DNA of 19,142 bases. Source: Ettlia oleoabundans (lineage: Eukaryota; Chlorophyta; Chlorophyceae; Chlamydomonadales). Where the stretch lies: assembly GCA_019693395.1 (NCBI GenBank), contig JAAMXP010000363.1, positions 1 to 19,142 on the forward strand, in the 5' to 3' direction. The position numbers were made by a program, and so were the translations under genes. Every line of letters begins with the position of its first letter. Positions within the stretch are counted from its first letter, which is position 1. Shown one piece after another: positions 1-10,500 of this stretch. The notes below the pieces were generated by a model. It made no database searches, had not been told where the DNA came from, and worked only from the letters and a program-made list of their open reading frames with translations.

Positions 1-199
1 GGCTGGTGGTGGTGGTGGTGGGCGGGCACGCGGGACACAGGTTGCCAGGAGCGGAGATGGCGGGCCCTGAATGGCACGCATATACATGTTAATGCCAAGG
101 CAGAGAGGAAGCCGTACTGCCGCCACCACTGTTGTTTAACCGTCAAGCATAACCGGTTGAATCTGCAAGGCCGGCCGCAGCTAGCCAGCAGCCACTCAC

Positions 200-1187
200 C
201 GCAGCACCAGCGCTTGTTGGAGTAGTAGTTGCCTGCAGATGGTGAGTGCAGGAGAGTTTCTATCAGTGGCCAAACATGCTTGCAAGAGCTGCAGGAGCCA
301 TGCAGACATGCAGACGTGTATGTGATGCAGCAAACGCTGGTTCCTGATCATCAACCATCCTTACCGGGGTAGTGGCAAGGGCAGGCATCCTGCAGGGCAT
401 GCAGGCATTAAGGGGTAGCACCCAGCTCACAAAGGAAGACAGATGGCGACATCCGGCATACGACAGTCACAGGCAGCTTTCAGTCCAACCTCCCCTTGTT
501 TGGAAGTGGTGGGCTAAGCCCCCCCACATTTTGGGTGGGAGCATGTATTGCCTGATGCACATGGAAACACAACCTGGCACTGCACCGCTTAAGCACGCAC
601 CACAATCTGGATGACCACGCTGGTTTCTGGATCGTAGCAGACGGAGGTGCGGTCAAGGGCGGCTCCATAACCGTCCGTGAACTTGCGCGGGTCGCACTTC
701 ACCTCGTAACAGCGCCTGCAAGGGACAGGTCAAGGAGCGTAGATATAATGGGTGTGGGGGGTTGGTTGGTTGCAGGGTGGGCTGGCTGCTACAGTGCAGC
801 GCAGTTTTGGCACCTACCCGCAGGAACCGATGAAATCTGCCGCTTGGTCATCCAGAGCACCTGCATCCCAGCCTGCACGGCAAAACAGAGAGGGAGGGCT
901 AAGCACTGCAGTTTAAGGCGAGCGAAGTGGTTGGCCGACCACAGCGCAGCCGGCGCGTGTTAGGTTTGGCCTTGGCCGCTAGCACCTGGGTAGATATCCG
1001 GCCAGATGTACTTATGCGTGCAGCTCCCGTCGTGGATGCTCCAGACGTCGCCTGGGGCGCTGTAGTGCGTGGCACGGCCCAACCGCCACTCCGCTGTGGT
1101 GGGATTCCACTCATCTGCGCCGGCGGTCGCGCACCACCCCACGAATACCGCCAGCGCAAATCCTAGCCGCTGAATCGCAGGAAACAT
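200..1187 (-). CDS. Expansin-like secreted protein, 5' portion (3' end outside window)
   Basis: Five exons join in phase on the minus strand: 1187-986, 872-818, 715-601, 389-365 and 232-200, each bounded by GT and AG. They give about 143 residues. Residues 1 to about 24 form a signal peptide (hydrophobic ALAVFVGW ending ATAGA). Then comes the six-stranded double-psi beta-barrel of expansins: ATHYSAPGDVWSIHDGSC, a GSCGRCYEVKC segment, VIQIVDACPC and NYYSNKRWCCG. The cysteine spacing and the D before CPC match the family. Expansins loosen cell-wall polysaccharide contacts without hydrolysis and act outside the cell. The C-terminal part of the barrel and the carbohydrate-binding domain would lie left of position 1, since the last donor at 199 has no acceptor in the window. 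The start is the first ATG that gives a clean signal peptide. The family call is firm; the function in an algal wall is inferred. Confidence 0.88.
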
Positions 1188-1545
1188 TCTCCTCAAGTCT
1201 TTCCGTGATAACTTGAGTTCAAGTGTGGCGTTCGAAACGGTTGGACACAACCGCAGTCGAGGACTAGAGGAAGTGCGGATGGAGACCGTGCCAAGTGATT
1301 CTAGCGGTGGAAAGGAAGCGATAACAATGAGCAATGCGGGCGCCGAGACGCATATGAGGGCAAACCGACCGCAGCAGCGAGCGCAGCAGGGGCGCGATGA
1401 AGCCTTCCAGAGCACCTCGCCCTGTCACCCAAATCATAACACCACACTGAGGTGGGGTTCGTGGTGCGGTCGCCGCCGCTGCTGAAGTTGTGGGGACTTG
1501 CTTCTTGGGTGGCGGCATAGAGCAGGCAGGGGCGTGCGCTGAACC
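1188..1545. promoter_or_regulatory. Shared divergent promoter region, expansin / IMP4
   Basis: This 358-bp gap separates the start codons of two divergent genes, so both promoters and both 5' UTRs must fit here. I see no convincing TATA box and no conserved element by eye. The longer ORFs that cross it on either strand lack family features and overlap the flanking first exons. Calling it a promoter rests on gene orientation only. Confidence 0.5.
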
Positions 1546-3468
1546 ATGCTGCGGCGCAATGCCCGGCTAAGGCGCGAGTTTCTGTATCGCAAGAGCTTGG
1601 AGGGCAAGGAAAAGGAGCTCTATGAGAAGAAGCGTAAAATTCGCCAGGCGCTGGAAGGCGAGTAATGCCGGGCGCGACAGTCCTAATCGTGGGTAGAGGC
1701 AACCTGTCAAAGCCGACGGTGTGACACCGGCACATGCATGTCACAATCTCTAGTGCCGCCGCTGCCGCCACGGGCTGCCGGCTGGCTGGCTGCGCGCTTT
1801 CACTCGCATGCTTGCTTCTCGTGCATGCGCGTGAAAACATGTCATCTGGGTGGCCACCCGTGCACCGCTGCTCCCATGGCTTCAACGGTTTGCTGCAGAG
1901 GGCAAGCCCATTCCTTCAGAGCTGCGACGGGAGGAGGCGGAGCTGCGGCACCAGGTGGAGCTTGAAGACGACAACACCGCCGTGCCGCGTACGCACTTAG
2001 ACGACGAGTACGCGCATGCTGGGGAGAGGGACCCCAAGATTCTCATCACCACTTCGCGCGACCCCTCCAGCCGCCTTGTGCAGTTTGCGAAGGAGGTCAA
2101 GCTGCTGTTCCCAAACTCACAACGCGTCAACCGCGGCAGCATGGTGAGCCGCCCGGGCATGCTGGCTGCATGGCAGGGCAGCATCACAGCAGTACCAAGC
2201 TTGAGAGTCCCGCCGCGCCAGGATTGTGCAACCACCGGCATCTCAAGCGCCACAGCATTGAGTGCACGCTCCTGCCATGCACAGCCTCGTCCCAGCTGCT
2301 CTATTTTCCACCCCCTGCTCTCAATCCTCTCTCCCGCTGCAGTGTCCTAAACGTGCCATACCAGCTGACCCCCTTCATCATTCTGCCTGCCACCTTTGCG
2401 CGCCCCGCAGGTTGTGTCTGAGTTGGTCGAGTCGTGTCGGTCGCATGACTACACCGATTTGATAATGGTGCATGAGCATCGCGGCGAGCCTGATGGCATG
2501 GTGGTGTGCCACCTTCCCTACGGCCCCACCGCCTACTTTGGCATCTTCAACACAGTTCTGCGGCACGATATAGGCGACAAGAAGCAGGTGGGCTGCGTGG
2601 TTGCGCACAGCACGGGCTAGGCCATGCGGACTAGCCCGGAAGCTGAGCTTCATAGTACTATAATGCTCGCCTGTTCGGCTGCTCCACAATGTTGATTTTG
2701 TCGCTTCTGTGCAAACCAACACCACCAGCCTATTTTGCACTCCATTGCCGCAGGTGGGCACCATTTCTGAAGCGTACCCGCACCTCATCTTTGACCGATT
2801 CACCTCCAAGCTGGGCACCCGTGTGTCCAGCATACTCAAGTACCTGTTCCCACCGCCCAAGCAAGACTCCAAGCGCGTTATCACCTTTGCCAACCAGGTG
2901 GGTAAGGGAAGGCGCTATGTATAGGCATGCCAGCCGTCCTGAGAGAGTGAGACAGCTTGGAGCAAAGCAGTGTGAAATTGGTCATGCCAGGGAAGAAAGC
3001 AGGGGTAAAGGTGATGCCCATGCGGTTGATTGCAGCTTGCAGGCGAGATATGGGGGAGCTGTCTGTTCGCGGCGGTCACCTGTTGGGCGCTGCCTGGCTG
3101 CCTTCTTGTGTGCCTACTGACTTTCCTGCGTGCTGGGCCCGTTTGAAGCCCTGCTGGGGAACCCCTAGATGCACCCATTTCCTCGTTTCAACAGCGTCAC
3201 TGCTTGTGCACGTTGGATGCACTGCTACTCCTTTCCTATGCAGAGTGACTACATTTCCTTCCGCCACCACACATATGAGATGCCCAGGGGTGCCAAGAGC
3301 GTCACGCTCAAGGAATGCGGGCCGCGGTTTGAGATGAAGCTGTATCAGATCAAGCTGGGCACCCTGGACCAGCCACATGCGGAGAACGAGTATGTGCTGC
3401 GCAGCTACGTCAACAGTGCAAAGCGCTCCAAGCTGGCGGCTGCAGAGGATGAGGAGGAGCAGGGTTGA
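1546..3468 (+). CDS. IMP4: U3 small nucleolar ribonucleoprotein protein IMP4 (Brix domain)
   Basis: Five exons, 1546-1657, 1899-2143, 2411-2587, 2754-2897 and 3244-3468, join in phase to a 300-residue protein, close to the usual family length of about 290. It starts with the canonical [21 protein letters not shown] coiled basic/acidic region follows to about residue 80, then the Brix domain from about 83 to 265 ([57 protein letters not shown]). The tail is acidic (AEDEEEQG). IMP4 binds the U3 snoRNA/pre-rRNA duplex with IMP3 and MPP10 in the small-subunit processome of the nucleolus, needed for 18S rRNA maturation. The first intron must use a GC donor (separate entry); with the nearest GT the phases do not match. 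Without splicing an in-frame TAA follows exon 1 at once. Divergent from the expansin gene. Confidence 0.97.
1658..1898 (+). other. IMP4: GC-AG intron 1 of IMP4
   Basis: Exon 1 ends AAG and the intron starts GCGAGT, then ends TGCTGCAG before AGGGCAAG. The joined codon is G|AG (Glu), giving [12 protein letters not shown] as in other IMP4 proteins. The only nearby GT, four bases on, would leave phase 2, and no AG in the acceptor region then restores the conserved GKPIPSEL frame. Apart from T to C at position 2, the donor fits the consensus well. Confidence 0.85.
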
Positions 3469-3941
3469 CCCTGCCTGTGACTTTGACTTTGACCGCGAGC
3501 AGGCAGAAGCTGCCTGCCTGTTGCACTGCTTTGCACTGGCCTGTTTACCGCTTGTACCTGTTGACCGTACTGCCTTGTTCCTCATGTCCTTTCGTGTCAA
3601 CCTCCACCTTCCACCGCTTGACGCTGCCGCTCACCCCTCTGCTTCCAGTTTTGCTTCTCTTGCTTTGTTCAATGGTGGATCCCAAGGAACCAATCCTTAC
3701 CGCAATTTAATTGAGTGCTATCAGGTGGCTTGGCTGGCACAGGCACCCCCAACCTTCAGCTGGCTGCAGAGGCGGTGGAATGGTAGCGCGCACAGCATGG
3801 TTTTCCACAGCACGCCGATACTGCAATGAACCACGGCCTTAGCTACTGTGATCATTACACCAGAACCTCCATCGTTACCTTCCACACGCCAATGCTCCAG
3901 GACGTGGGGCGAGTTGCTGTTCGTGCAGAACCCTGAGCACG
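3469..3941. other. Intergenic region between IMP4 and STE24
   Basis: The 473 bp contain the IMP4 3' UTR and the STE24 promoter/5' UTR. I see no TGTAA element (the common poly(A) signal of volvocine algae) on the plus strand here, no tRNA and no repeat. Open frames in this stretch read through from the last IMP4 exon in wrong frames and show no family features. Confidence 0.4.
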
Positions 3942-6900
3942 ATGGCCTTTCCCTGGCTTGAAGCGGTGCTGGCTTTCAATACTTGCGTTTACGCTCTTCA
4001 TCTCTACTTGGACTCGAGGCAACAAGCTGTGAGTGTTTGCTTCGCCACCAAACAGCAGGGCGTTGCCTACTCTATGCGCCTAAAGAGCGCAGTGCGACCG
4101 TACCGACGTGCGACTTCAGGGGGTGCAAAACAAGCGCGGCAGGTCTGTGAGTCCACCGCCCTGCCACTGCCTGGCGTCCTGTGTGCAGGCACTTCGCCTG
4201 CCTAAGCCGCCGCCAGCAGTCGCCCATCTATATTCCCCCGATGAATATGAAAAGAAGCGAGCATACAACCTGGCCAAGTTGCGCTACAGTAAGCCCTACA
4301 TATCAATAGCCTTATTCCCCTATTTACCACGCCGTCGGTCGCGTTGCCAGCGCTCGGGGGGGCGGCCACATAACACACACCCCTGTGTTGCACCTTGGAA
4401 AAGGAGCCCCACCTCTCCATGGCTCCCTCACTTGCCCATTTATGTCACGCTATTTGCAATATTTTTGTTTGCGCAGGCATGGTATCCGGATTGTGGGACT
4501 TCCTGCTGAGTTCGGGCATGCTGCTTGCGGGCTTCCTGCCCGTGACGTGGCACCTGGCGGGCGCCCTGCTGGCGCGCTGGGGCTGGGGCGGCGAGGTGCT
4601 GCAGAGCGTCGCCTGGGTCCTGCTGCAGGTGCTTCATGCGTCTTGAAACCTCGCTGTATTGAATGGGTGGAATCAAATGGGTGGAAGCCGCGCTCTGCGG
4701 CGGATTGGCTCTTCAAGTCTGGCTCACTCCCTTTGATTTCCCCGAGTGGCATCATTGCAGCGTGCTGCCCAAACCCGCTCTATACACATGCACACGCACG
4801 CGCCTGCGCAAACATTCACCCATCACCGCCCAGTGTGCAGGGTGGTGTGAGCCTGCTGCTGTCCCTGCCTTGGTCCGCCTACTCCACCTTTGTGCTAGAG
4901 GCTCGCCACGGCTTCAACAAGACCACACCCCGCACCTTTGTTATGGACCTCGTAAAGTCGGTGGGTGCAGGCTGCAAAGCTGTATAGTGCAGCGACGACC
5001 AGGCAGCTAGGCTTACACTGCAGGGGTCCGGAAAAGGCGGTACAGCAAAGATCATCTCATTGAACTGAGGCAGTACCGTCACCATCACCGGAACCAGCAG
5101 GCGCAACACAGCACCAACACTAGCAGCGGCATCCGCAACCACAGCAGCTGCAGTGGTGGCCACAGATTTCTCAGGCCTGGTTATAAGCTGCCATGTGATG
5201 CCATTGCTGGCCCCCCTCGCCCTCTTGCAGGTGATGCTGGGCTGCCTGCTGCTGCCGCCTGTGGTTGCTGCCTTTACCTACATATTGCAGCACAGCAGCC
5301 CATGGGTGGGGCTGTACCTCTGGACCTTCCTGCTGGCCCTTTCACTCTTCATGATCACGATCTATCCGGTCGCCATCGCCCCGCTGTTCAACACTTTCAA
5401 GCCTCTGGAAAAGGGGTCTTTGAGGTAGGTGGGTGGGTGGGGTGGGAGCTGCTGGCAGCTGCTGGCTGTTGTTTTACCGGCCACACCTGCGCCGCCTCCC
5501 TTGTCTACGCTGCCTGTCTGCCTGGTGTGCCAGCGGCAGCACTTGGTACCCACCAGCCCACGGTGCTTCCAGCCCCGCTCAGCATATCATCACATCATGC
5601 TAGAGTGCCCTCGAGCCAACGTCTTGCTTCAATTGGAGTCTGGGCTCTCCCCTTCCGTGTGTTTGTGGTGTTACTTGAGGTAATCATTCTTCGGCATTTT
5701 TGCGAGTATTTAGTTCTGCATTTCACCTCAAGTGCTTTGTCTGTATTTGGTTGCAGGGAGGGCATTGAGGAACTGGCTGCCTCGCTTTCCTTCCCGTTGA
5801 AGAAGCTGTTTGTGTTGGACGGCAGCACACGGTCTGCACACTCAAATGCATACATGGTGAGAAAGGGCCTGGGGTGGATTGATGGGTGATTCGAGGCTTG
5901 CTGTTCATGGTGTGGCTGTGATGCGGCAGGAGTGGGATCATGTGTGGCTGGCTTTCAGTGCTGGGCGGGGTAATTGGGTCGTGCTCCCTATAGCTCGGCT
6001 TGCTCCGCATTAAACCCCTGTCACTTTCCTCCCCAACTCCGCCTCTGCCTCCTGTCCCGCCTATCCCGCTGCAGTACGGCTTTGGCTCCAACAAGCGCAT
6101 TGTGCTGTACGACACGTTGCTGGAGCAGTGCGGCCAGGATCAAGTGGTGGCTGTGCTGGCACATGAGCTGGGCCACTGGTGAGGCAGAGGGCGGGCTGGC
6201 GACACAAGCTGTATGGGCTGGGCTGAGCCGGCAGCATGCTTCTCTTGTGGAGGGACTGGCAAGCAGGATGGGCTCGGCCCAGCGGATCCGCTTTTCATCT
6301 GCAGGGTTTGGGTACACATTGTGTGGCGGCTGGTTCATGCCTGTCTGCTTGGGTGGAATGCAAGACGCTCTGTGTCTTGCAGCTGCCATACAAAGCAGTG
6401 ATCAAGGACGTACCCATCCATTATCCTGCCTGCCGGCCTGCTTGCCCGCCTGCTTATGCACCCTCCTACCTGCGTGCCTACCAAATGCCTTCCTGCGCAG
6501 GAAGCTGCGTCACATGCCCAAGCTGCTCGTCTCCCACCAGGCCGTGTCCCTGGCTCAGCTGCTGACCTTCACACTAGTGCGCACCACCCCCAGCCTCTTT
6601 GCCTCATTTGGGTTCCCCCCGGGGCAGCAGCCAGCGCTGGCGGCCTTCCTGCTGTTCCAGGCAATCATCGCACCCCTGGACGAGGTAAGACAGCACGCTG
6701 TGTCAGGAGAACCCCCATGCTGGCTTGAGCTGGCGCTGGTTGTGCTGCTGCTGTTACACTGCTTCCACCACCACTGCTGCTGCTGCTTATTACTGTTTAC
6801 TTGCTGTGCTCAAATTGGATCGACTTTGAATACCTCTGTGCTCAATGTAGGGTCAACTTGGAGAACCCACATTCGCCCTGCCACTCTGCTCTTCCTTGGG

Positions 6901-7142
6901 CACGTGTGCAGGTTCTGGGTCTGCTGAGCAACGTTGTGAGCCGGCGGTTTGAGTTCCAAGCAGACGGGTTTGCGGTTAGCTTGGGCAAAGGGGAGCAGCT
7001 CAAGGGCGCTCTGTGTGCCTTGGACAAGGAGAACAAGGGGGCGGTGAACACAGACCGCCTCTACAGCGCCTACCACTACAGCCACCCGCCGCTGCTGGAG
7101 CGCCTGGCTGCCATTGATGCCGCGCTGAAGAAAGAAAGCTGA
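3942..7142 (+). CDS. STE24: CAAX prenyl protease 1 (STE24 / ZMPSTE24 family, M48 metallopeptidase)
   Basis: Nine exons join in phase: 3942-4028, 4189-4288, 4477-4628, 4841-4960, 5231-5424, 5757-5856, 6075-6178, 6501-6684 and 6912-7142. The product is 423 residues, against 424 for the Arabidopsis enzyme as I remember it. It starts MAFPWLEAV and is polytopic. Diagnostic blocks are [52 protein letters not shown], the zinc motif HELGH at residues 281-285 (end of exon 7), EFQAD at 361-365 carrying the third zinc ligand, and [20 protein letters not shown] near the C-terminus. In the ER membrane this enzyme cleaves the AAX tripeptide from prenylated CAAX proteins; in yeast it also clears jammed translocons. 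All catalytic residues are present. Exon 5's donor lies against a (GGGT)n tract. Converges with the dynamin-like gene. Confidence 0.97.
5431..5446 (+). repeat. GGGT repeat / potential G-quadruplex at STE24 intron 5 donor
   Basis: GGGTGGGTGGGGTGGG has four G runs with one-base loops, six bases inside the intron that follows exon 5 (donor AG|GTAGGT at 5425). It is on the coding strand, so a G-quadruplex could form in the pre-mRNA. Any effect on splicing is inference. Confidence 0.7.
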
Positions 7143-7519
7143 GCTGCACAGCCAAGCAGGCGGCCATCTTTTTAATAGAATTGGAGGTTGGCTCAGCGGA
7201 GACAGCCCAGCCATTGTGATGAGGCCAGCAAAGGCGCAGCCGGGGGTGACTGCGTCCATAAACATGCTTTCTTTCTTGAGCCGTTCTAGAAATGCAAAAG
7301 AAATGCTCCCTCAGCAGAACACCACTGTTTCGCTGGGTGCCTGTGTCTTGACCTTCGTCGCTGCTCATTTCAATGCACAACACTGTGCAGCTGCTGTTTT
7401 ACATGGCCCTGAGAAATGCAAAGCAAATCGACAAGCTGTGGCACCTATTAGCATGCACGCATGGCTTGACGAGGGCACAGGGGTGCAAGAAAGCAAATGG
7501 TGAGGACACCTTCCCAGCC
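7143..7519. other. Convergent 3' region between STE24 and the dynamin-like gene
   Basis: The 377 bp hold the 3' UTRs of two tail-to-tail genes. I see no coding exon. A minus-strand TGTAA lies at 7399-7403, suited to the dynamin-like gene; no plus-strand TGTAA is visible for STE24. Confidence 0.5.
7399..7403 (-). promoter_or_regulatory. Possible TGTAA polyadenylation signal of the dynamin-like gene
   Basis: TGTAA on the minus strand about 117 bases after the stop codon. TGTAA is the usual poly(A) signal in Chlamydomonas relatives. A five-base match is weak on its own; the position after the stop is what supports it. Confidence 0.35.
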
Positions 7520-10500
7520 TCACGCCATCTTAGGGGGTGGTGGCGGCGGCTGCCGCCGCGGCTTAGCCGCCGCTGACGAGGCGCTGGAACCGGTGGAGGT
7601 GGGGGAGGGCGCCACAGGGGCAGCGGATCCCGGCCTGCTGCCGCTGTCGGGGGCGGCAGTTCCGTTCTCTGCGGGTCCGCCGCCGCCGCTTTCCCCGCTG
7701 CTGCTGGTGCGTGCGCCCGGCAGCTTGAGTGCCGCAGTGCCCAGCTGCACGCCCGCCCCGCCTGCCTCTCCCACGCCTTGCAGCAGCGTAACTGGCGTGA
7801 ACTCGCCATACAGCGCCGCAGGGTTGCGCAAGCTGGAGGGCACCTTCTCGGGCGGGATGAGCGGGAAGGCACCCGCCAGCAGCAGCGCGCGCACCGACAC
7901 GAGAGCGGTGGGGTCGGCGCGGGGAGTGGATGCGGCCCGCACCTCCTGCACCTTCTTCACCTCACCCTGAGCCTCAAACAGCTCACGAGCAGCCTGCTGA
8001 GCCGCATTACGCCTGCACAAAGGGGTAAAATGGTGGGGTGGTTAGCAGCGTGTGGACCATGCTGGGGGGCATAGGGAGGAAAGCAAGCTGGCAGCAGTCA
8101 ACAACGTGGCTCGCCTGGCTGGCGGGTCAGTGCCTGTGCACACAGCAGCCACAGCGCTCCAGTCATGCCAACCCATAATCACCAACAATTCATCGTTCCC
8201 CACCACCGCAGCAAGCCGTTGATCCACCCAGCTACACCACCAGAATGACGTCCAGGCACTACCACTACACACACCCCAGCCACGCACACCACTACACATC
8301 CGCACACCACCACCTTTTTTGGCCCGCCCACCTCTTGACCAGTGTGGGGTCCTCTGCCAGCAGCGCATCAATCTCGAAGGGCTTCAGCCCCATGAGGTAG
8401 TTGTACAGCTGGTCCAGCAGGCGGTCGCGAGAGCGGATGACCTGTGGGCACCGTTGTGTCGGCGCCACCGGAAGGCAAGATGGGAGTTGGAGTGAGTTGC
8501 CAGCAGGGCGGCGCACGATGTGCCTCATGACACCGTTCTTCCCAAGGCAGTTCAGGCCCAACCTGCCCCTCTCTCACCCTCAATCAATGCAGTAATACCA
8601 CCACCAGTGGTCTTCCCGTCGCCAGCCAGCACGCATGAGCCCCCAGATGCACACTCATAACACGCAATCACTCATTCACCCACATCCACCAGTGCACACC
8701 AAACCCCCACCTGGCATAGTATGATAGCCTTGGGCACGGTCTTGGCCATGCGAGTGAAGATGTGGCGCGCGTAGAGGCCAGTGAAGGTGCCTAGCCGCTC
8801 GTAGTACGCCTCAAGGTCCTCAATGGAGCCAACCTGCGGTACACACATGCAGTATGCCATGCAGTATGCCTATAATGCAACGCCCACGCTGTGCATGGCA
8901 TTCCACTCCTTTATGCCCAGCCAAACCATCCATCAGGTCATTGGTACGCTGATCGGCACTCTCAAACACATCATCCACTCACTCACCCACCATTGCCAAG
9001 TAGCACTCACCTCTGTGACGCTGCCCAGCTTGCTGCCGCCAAAGCCGCCAAACCGGTCCGACACCTTCTCTATGGTGCGGCCAAAGAAACCCTGCTGGGA
9101 CCCAAGGGACAGCCAAAGCACAGCACTTGATACAGATGCTCGAGAAGTTGGCCCAGTGCAATTTGTAGGCTGAAATGGGAAGCTGGCATTTTTTGCACGT
9201 CGGGTGAACCAGCGCATGCAGGCTAGCACTAATGTGCTGCACAACAGCAACATTAGCAGCAGAGCAGAACACCAGCAAGGACCTTGCCGACTGTCACCTT
9301 GGGCTTGTCAGCCAGATCCCGGTCCTGACTGGGGGGACCGCCCCCAGTGGTGGCCCTGCGTGGCACACTGCCGCTCGACTGCCCCTGCTGCAGCTGCTGC
9401 GTGGTGGCGCTGATGGGTGGGCCACGCCCCACGCCGCCCCGCGAGTCAGCGGCGTTACGCAGCCTTGCCAGCCACTCATACTTCTCAGCTGCGTCGGCAG
9501 CCCGCACAATGATCTGGTGGTGGTTCTTGGCCACAGACATGGCGGGGTTCTGCATGAGCAAAGGGGAGGGAGAGCGATAGGTCAGCAAACAGGCCTGAGA
9601 AGCTTGAAAAAGGAGCAGCATATAACATTGGAAGGGGATTGCTGTTAGCAAGCAGGCAAAACAACCGAGATAGCCAGCTATGGCAGCACTACGGCCATCC
9701 ACCCGTCTGTGCATTATCCACCCACCCACCAAAAACTGACCTGCCCAGCTGTTAGCCCACCTTGTGTGATACGCGTATGAGCAGCGACACCGACCCCGTC
9801 TTGTTGTCCAGCTTCTGGGTGCTGCGCTTCTGGCTGGGCTGGCTGGCGGCATCAAAATCCTCCACAACGCAATCACGAAGGTTGATGGTGACCTGTACAG
9901 GCACACAAGCAAGGAAGACAGTCAAGGCAGAGTAAGTGATGCAGCACTTACCGAACAAGCCAAGTTGTGGATATGTGGGGCTGGAGGCAGGGTGCTAACT
10001 GCCGCGTGAGCTGCTTCACGCTCCTGCAGATGGCTCAACTGCCACCCTGAAAAAAACACGTAACAATGTTCACAATGAACATGTTGAATGTGAACAGCAC
10101 AGGACAACTAGCATGCGTGCATGCGTGTATGTGTTCTGATGCAAAATGCGTTGGGCCATATACGACTACCTTGGGCGAGATGCCAGGCGTTGACATCTGC
10201 TCCGGGCTCTTGAAGTAGTAGAGGAAGCCGCTCTCCATTGCCAGCACAAACCAGCGGCGCTGCCACTTCCAGCTGTCCACAGGCAGCGCGTTCAGGCTGC
10301 TGCTGTCGCCGCTGCGCTTCTCCAGCCAACCAGCCTTGAGGTCGTCTCGCAGCTGAGGCATCTTGGTCTGCAGCGCAGTGGGGTGGACTGGAGGCTAAAG
10401 TGGGCGAAGAAAGGGTACGGCGAAAAAGAGGGCAAGGCGGGAGTGCGTGTAAAGGTTGTTGAAGACATGCGCTAGGCACACACAAGCAGGGTCAGATGAG

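Noticed and set aside
1301..1885. Minus-strand open frame of about 194 codons
   Set aside because: It is antisense to IMP4 exon 1, has no recognisable domain, and its composition is typical of a shadow frame.
6426..6480. CCTG-rich stretch as a CRISPR-like or tandem array
   Set aside because: Imperfect simple-sequence repetition inside a STE24 intron with no constant spacer length.
5974..6927. Long plus-strand open frame of about 317 codons
   Set aside because: It crosses STE24 exons 7 and 8 and their introns in a frame other than the one encoding HELGHW, and its sequence is low-complexity Cys/Leu-rich. Retained-intron shadow.
8262..8312. CACACCAC-rich stretch as a repeat array
   Set aside because: Low-complexity CA-rich intron sequence of the dynamin-like gene, irregular units.
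9253..9912. Minus-strand open frame of about 219 codons taken as one exon
   Set aside because: The PH-domain alignment requires splicing out about 9760-9550; the intervening residues break the domain and the borders are GT-AG.
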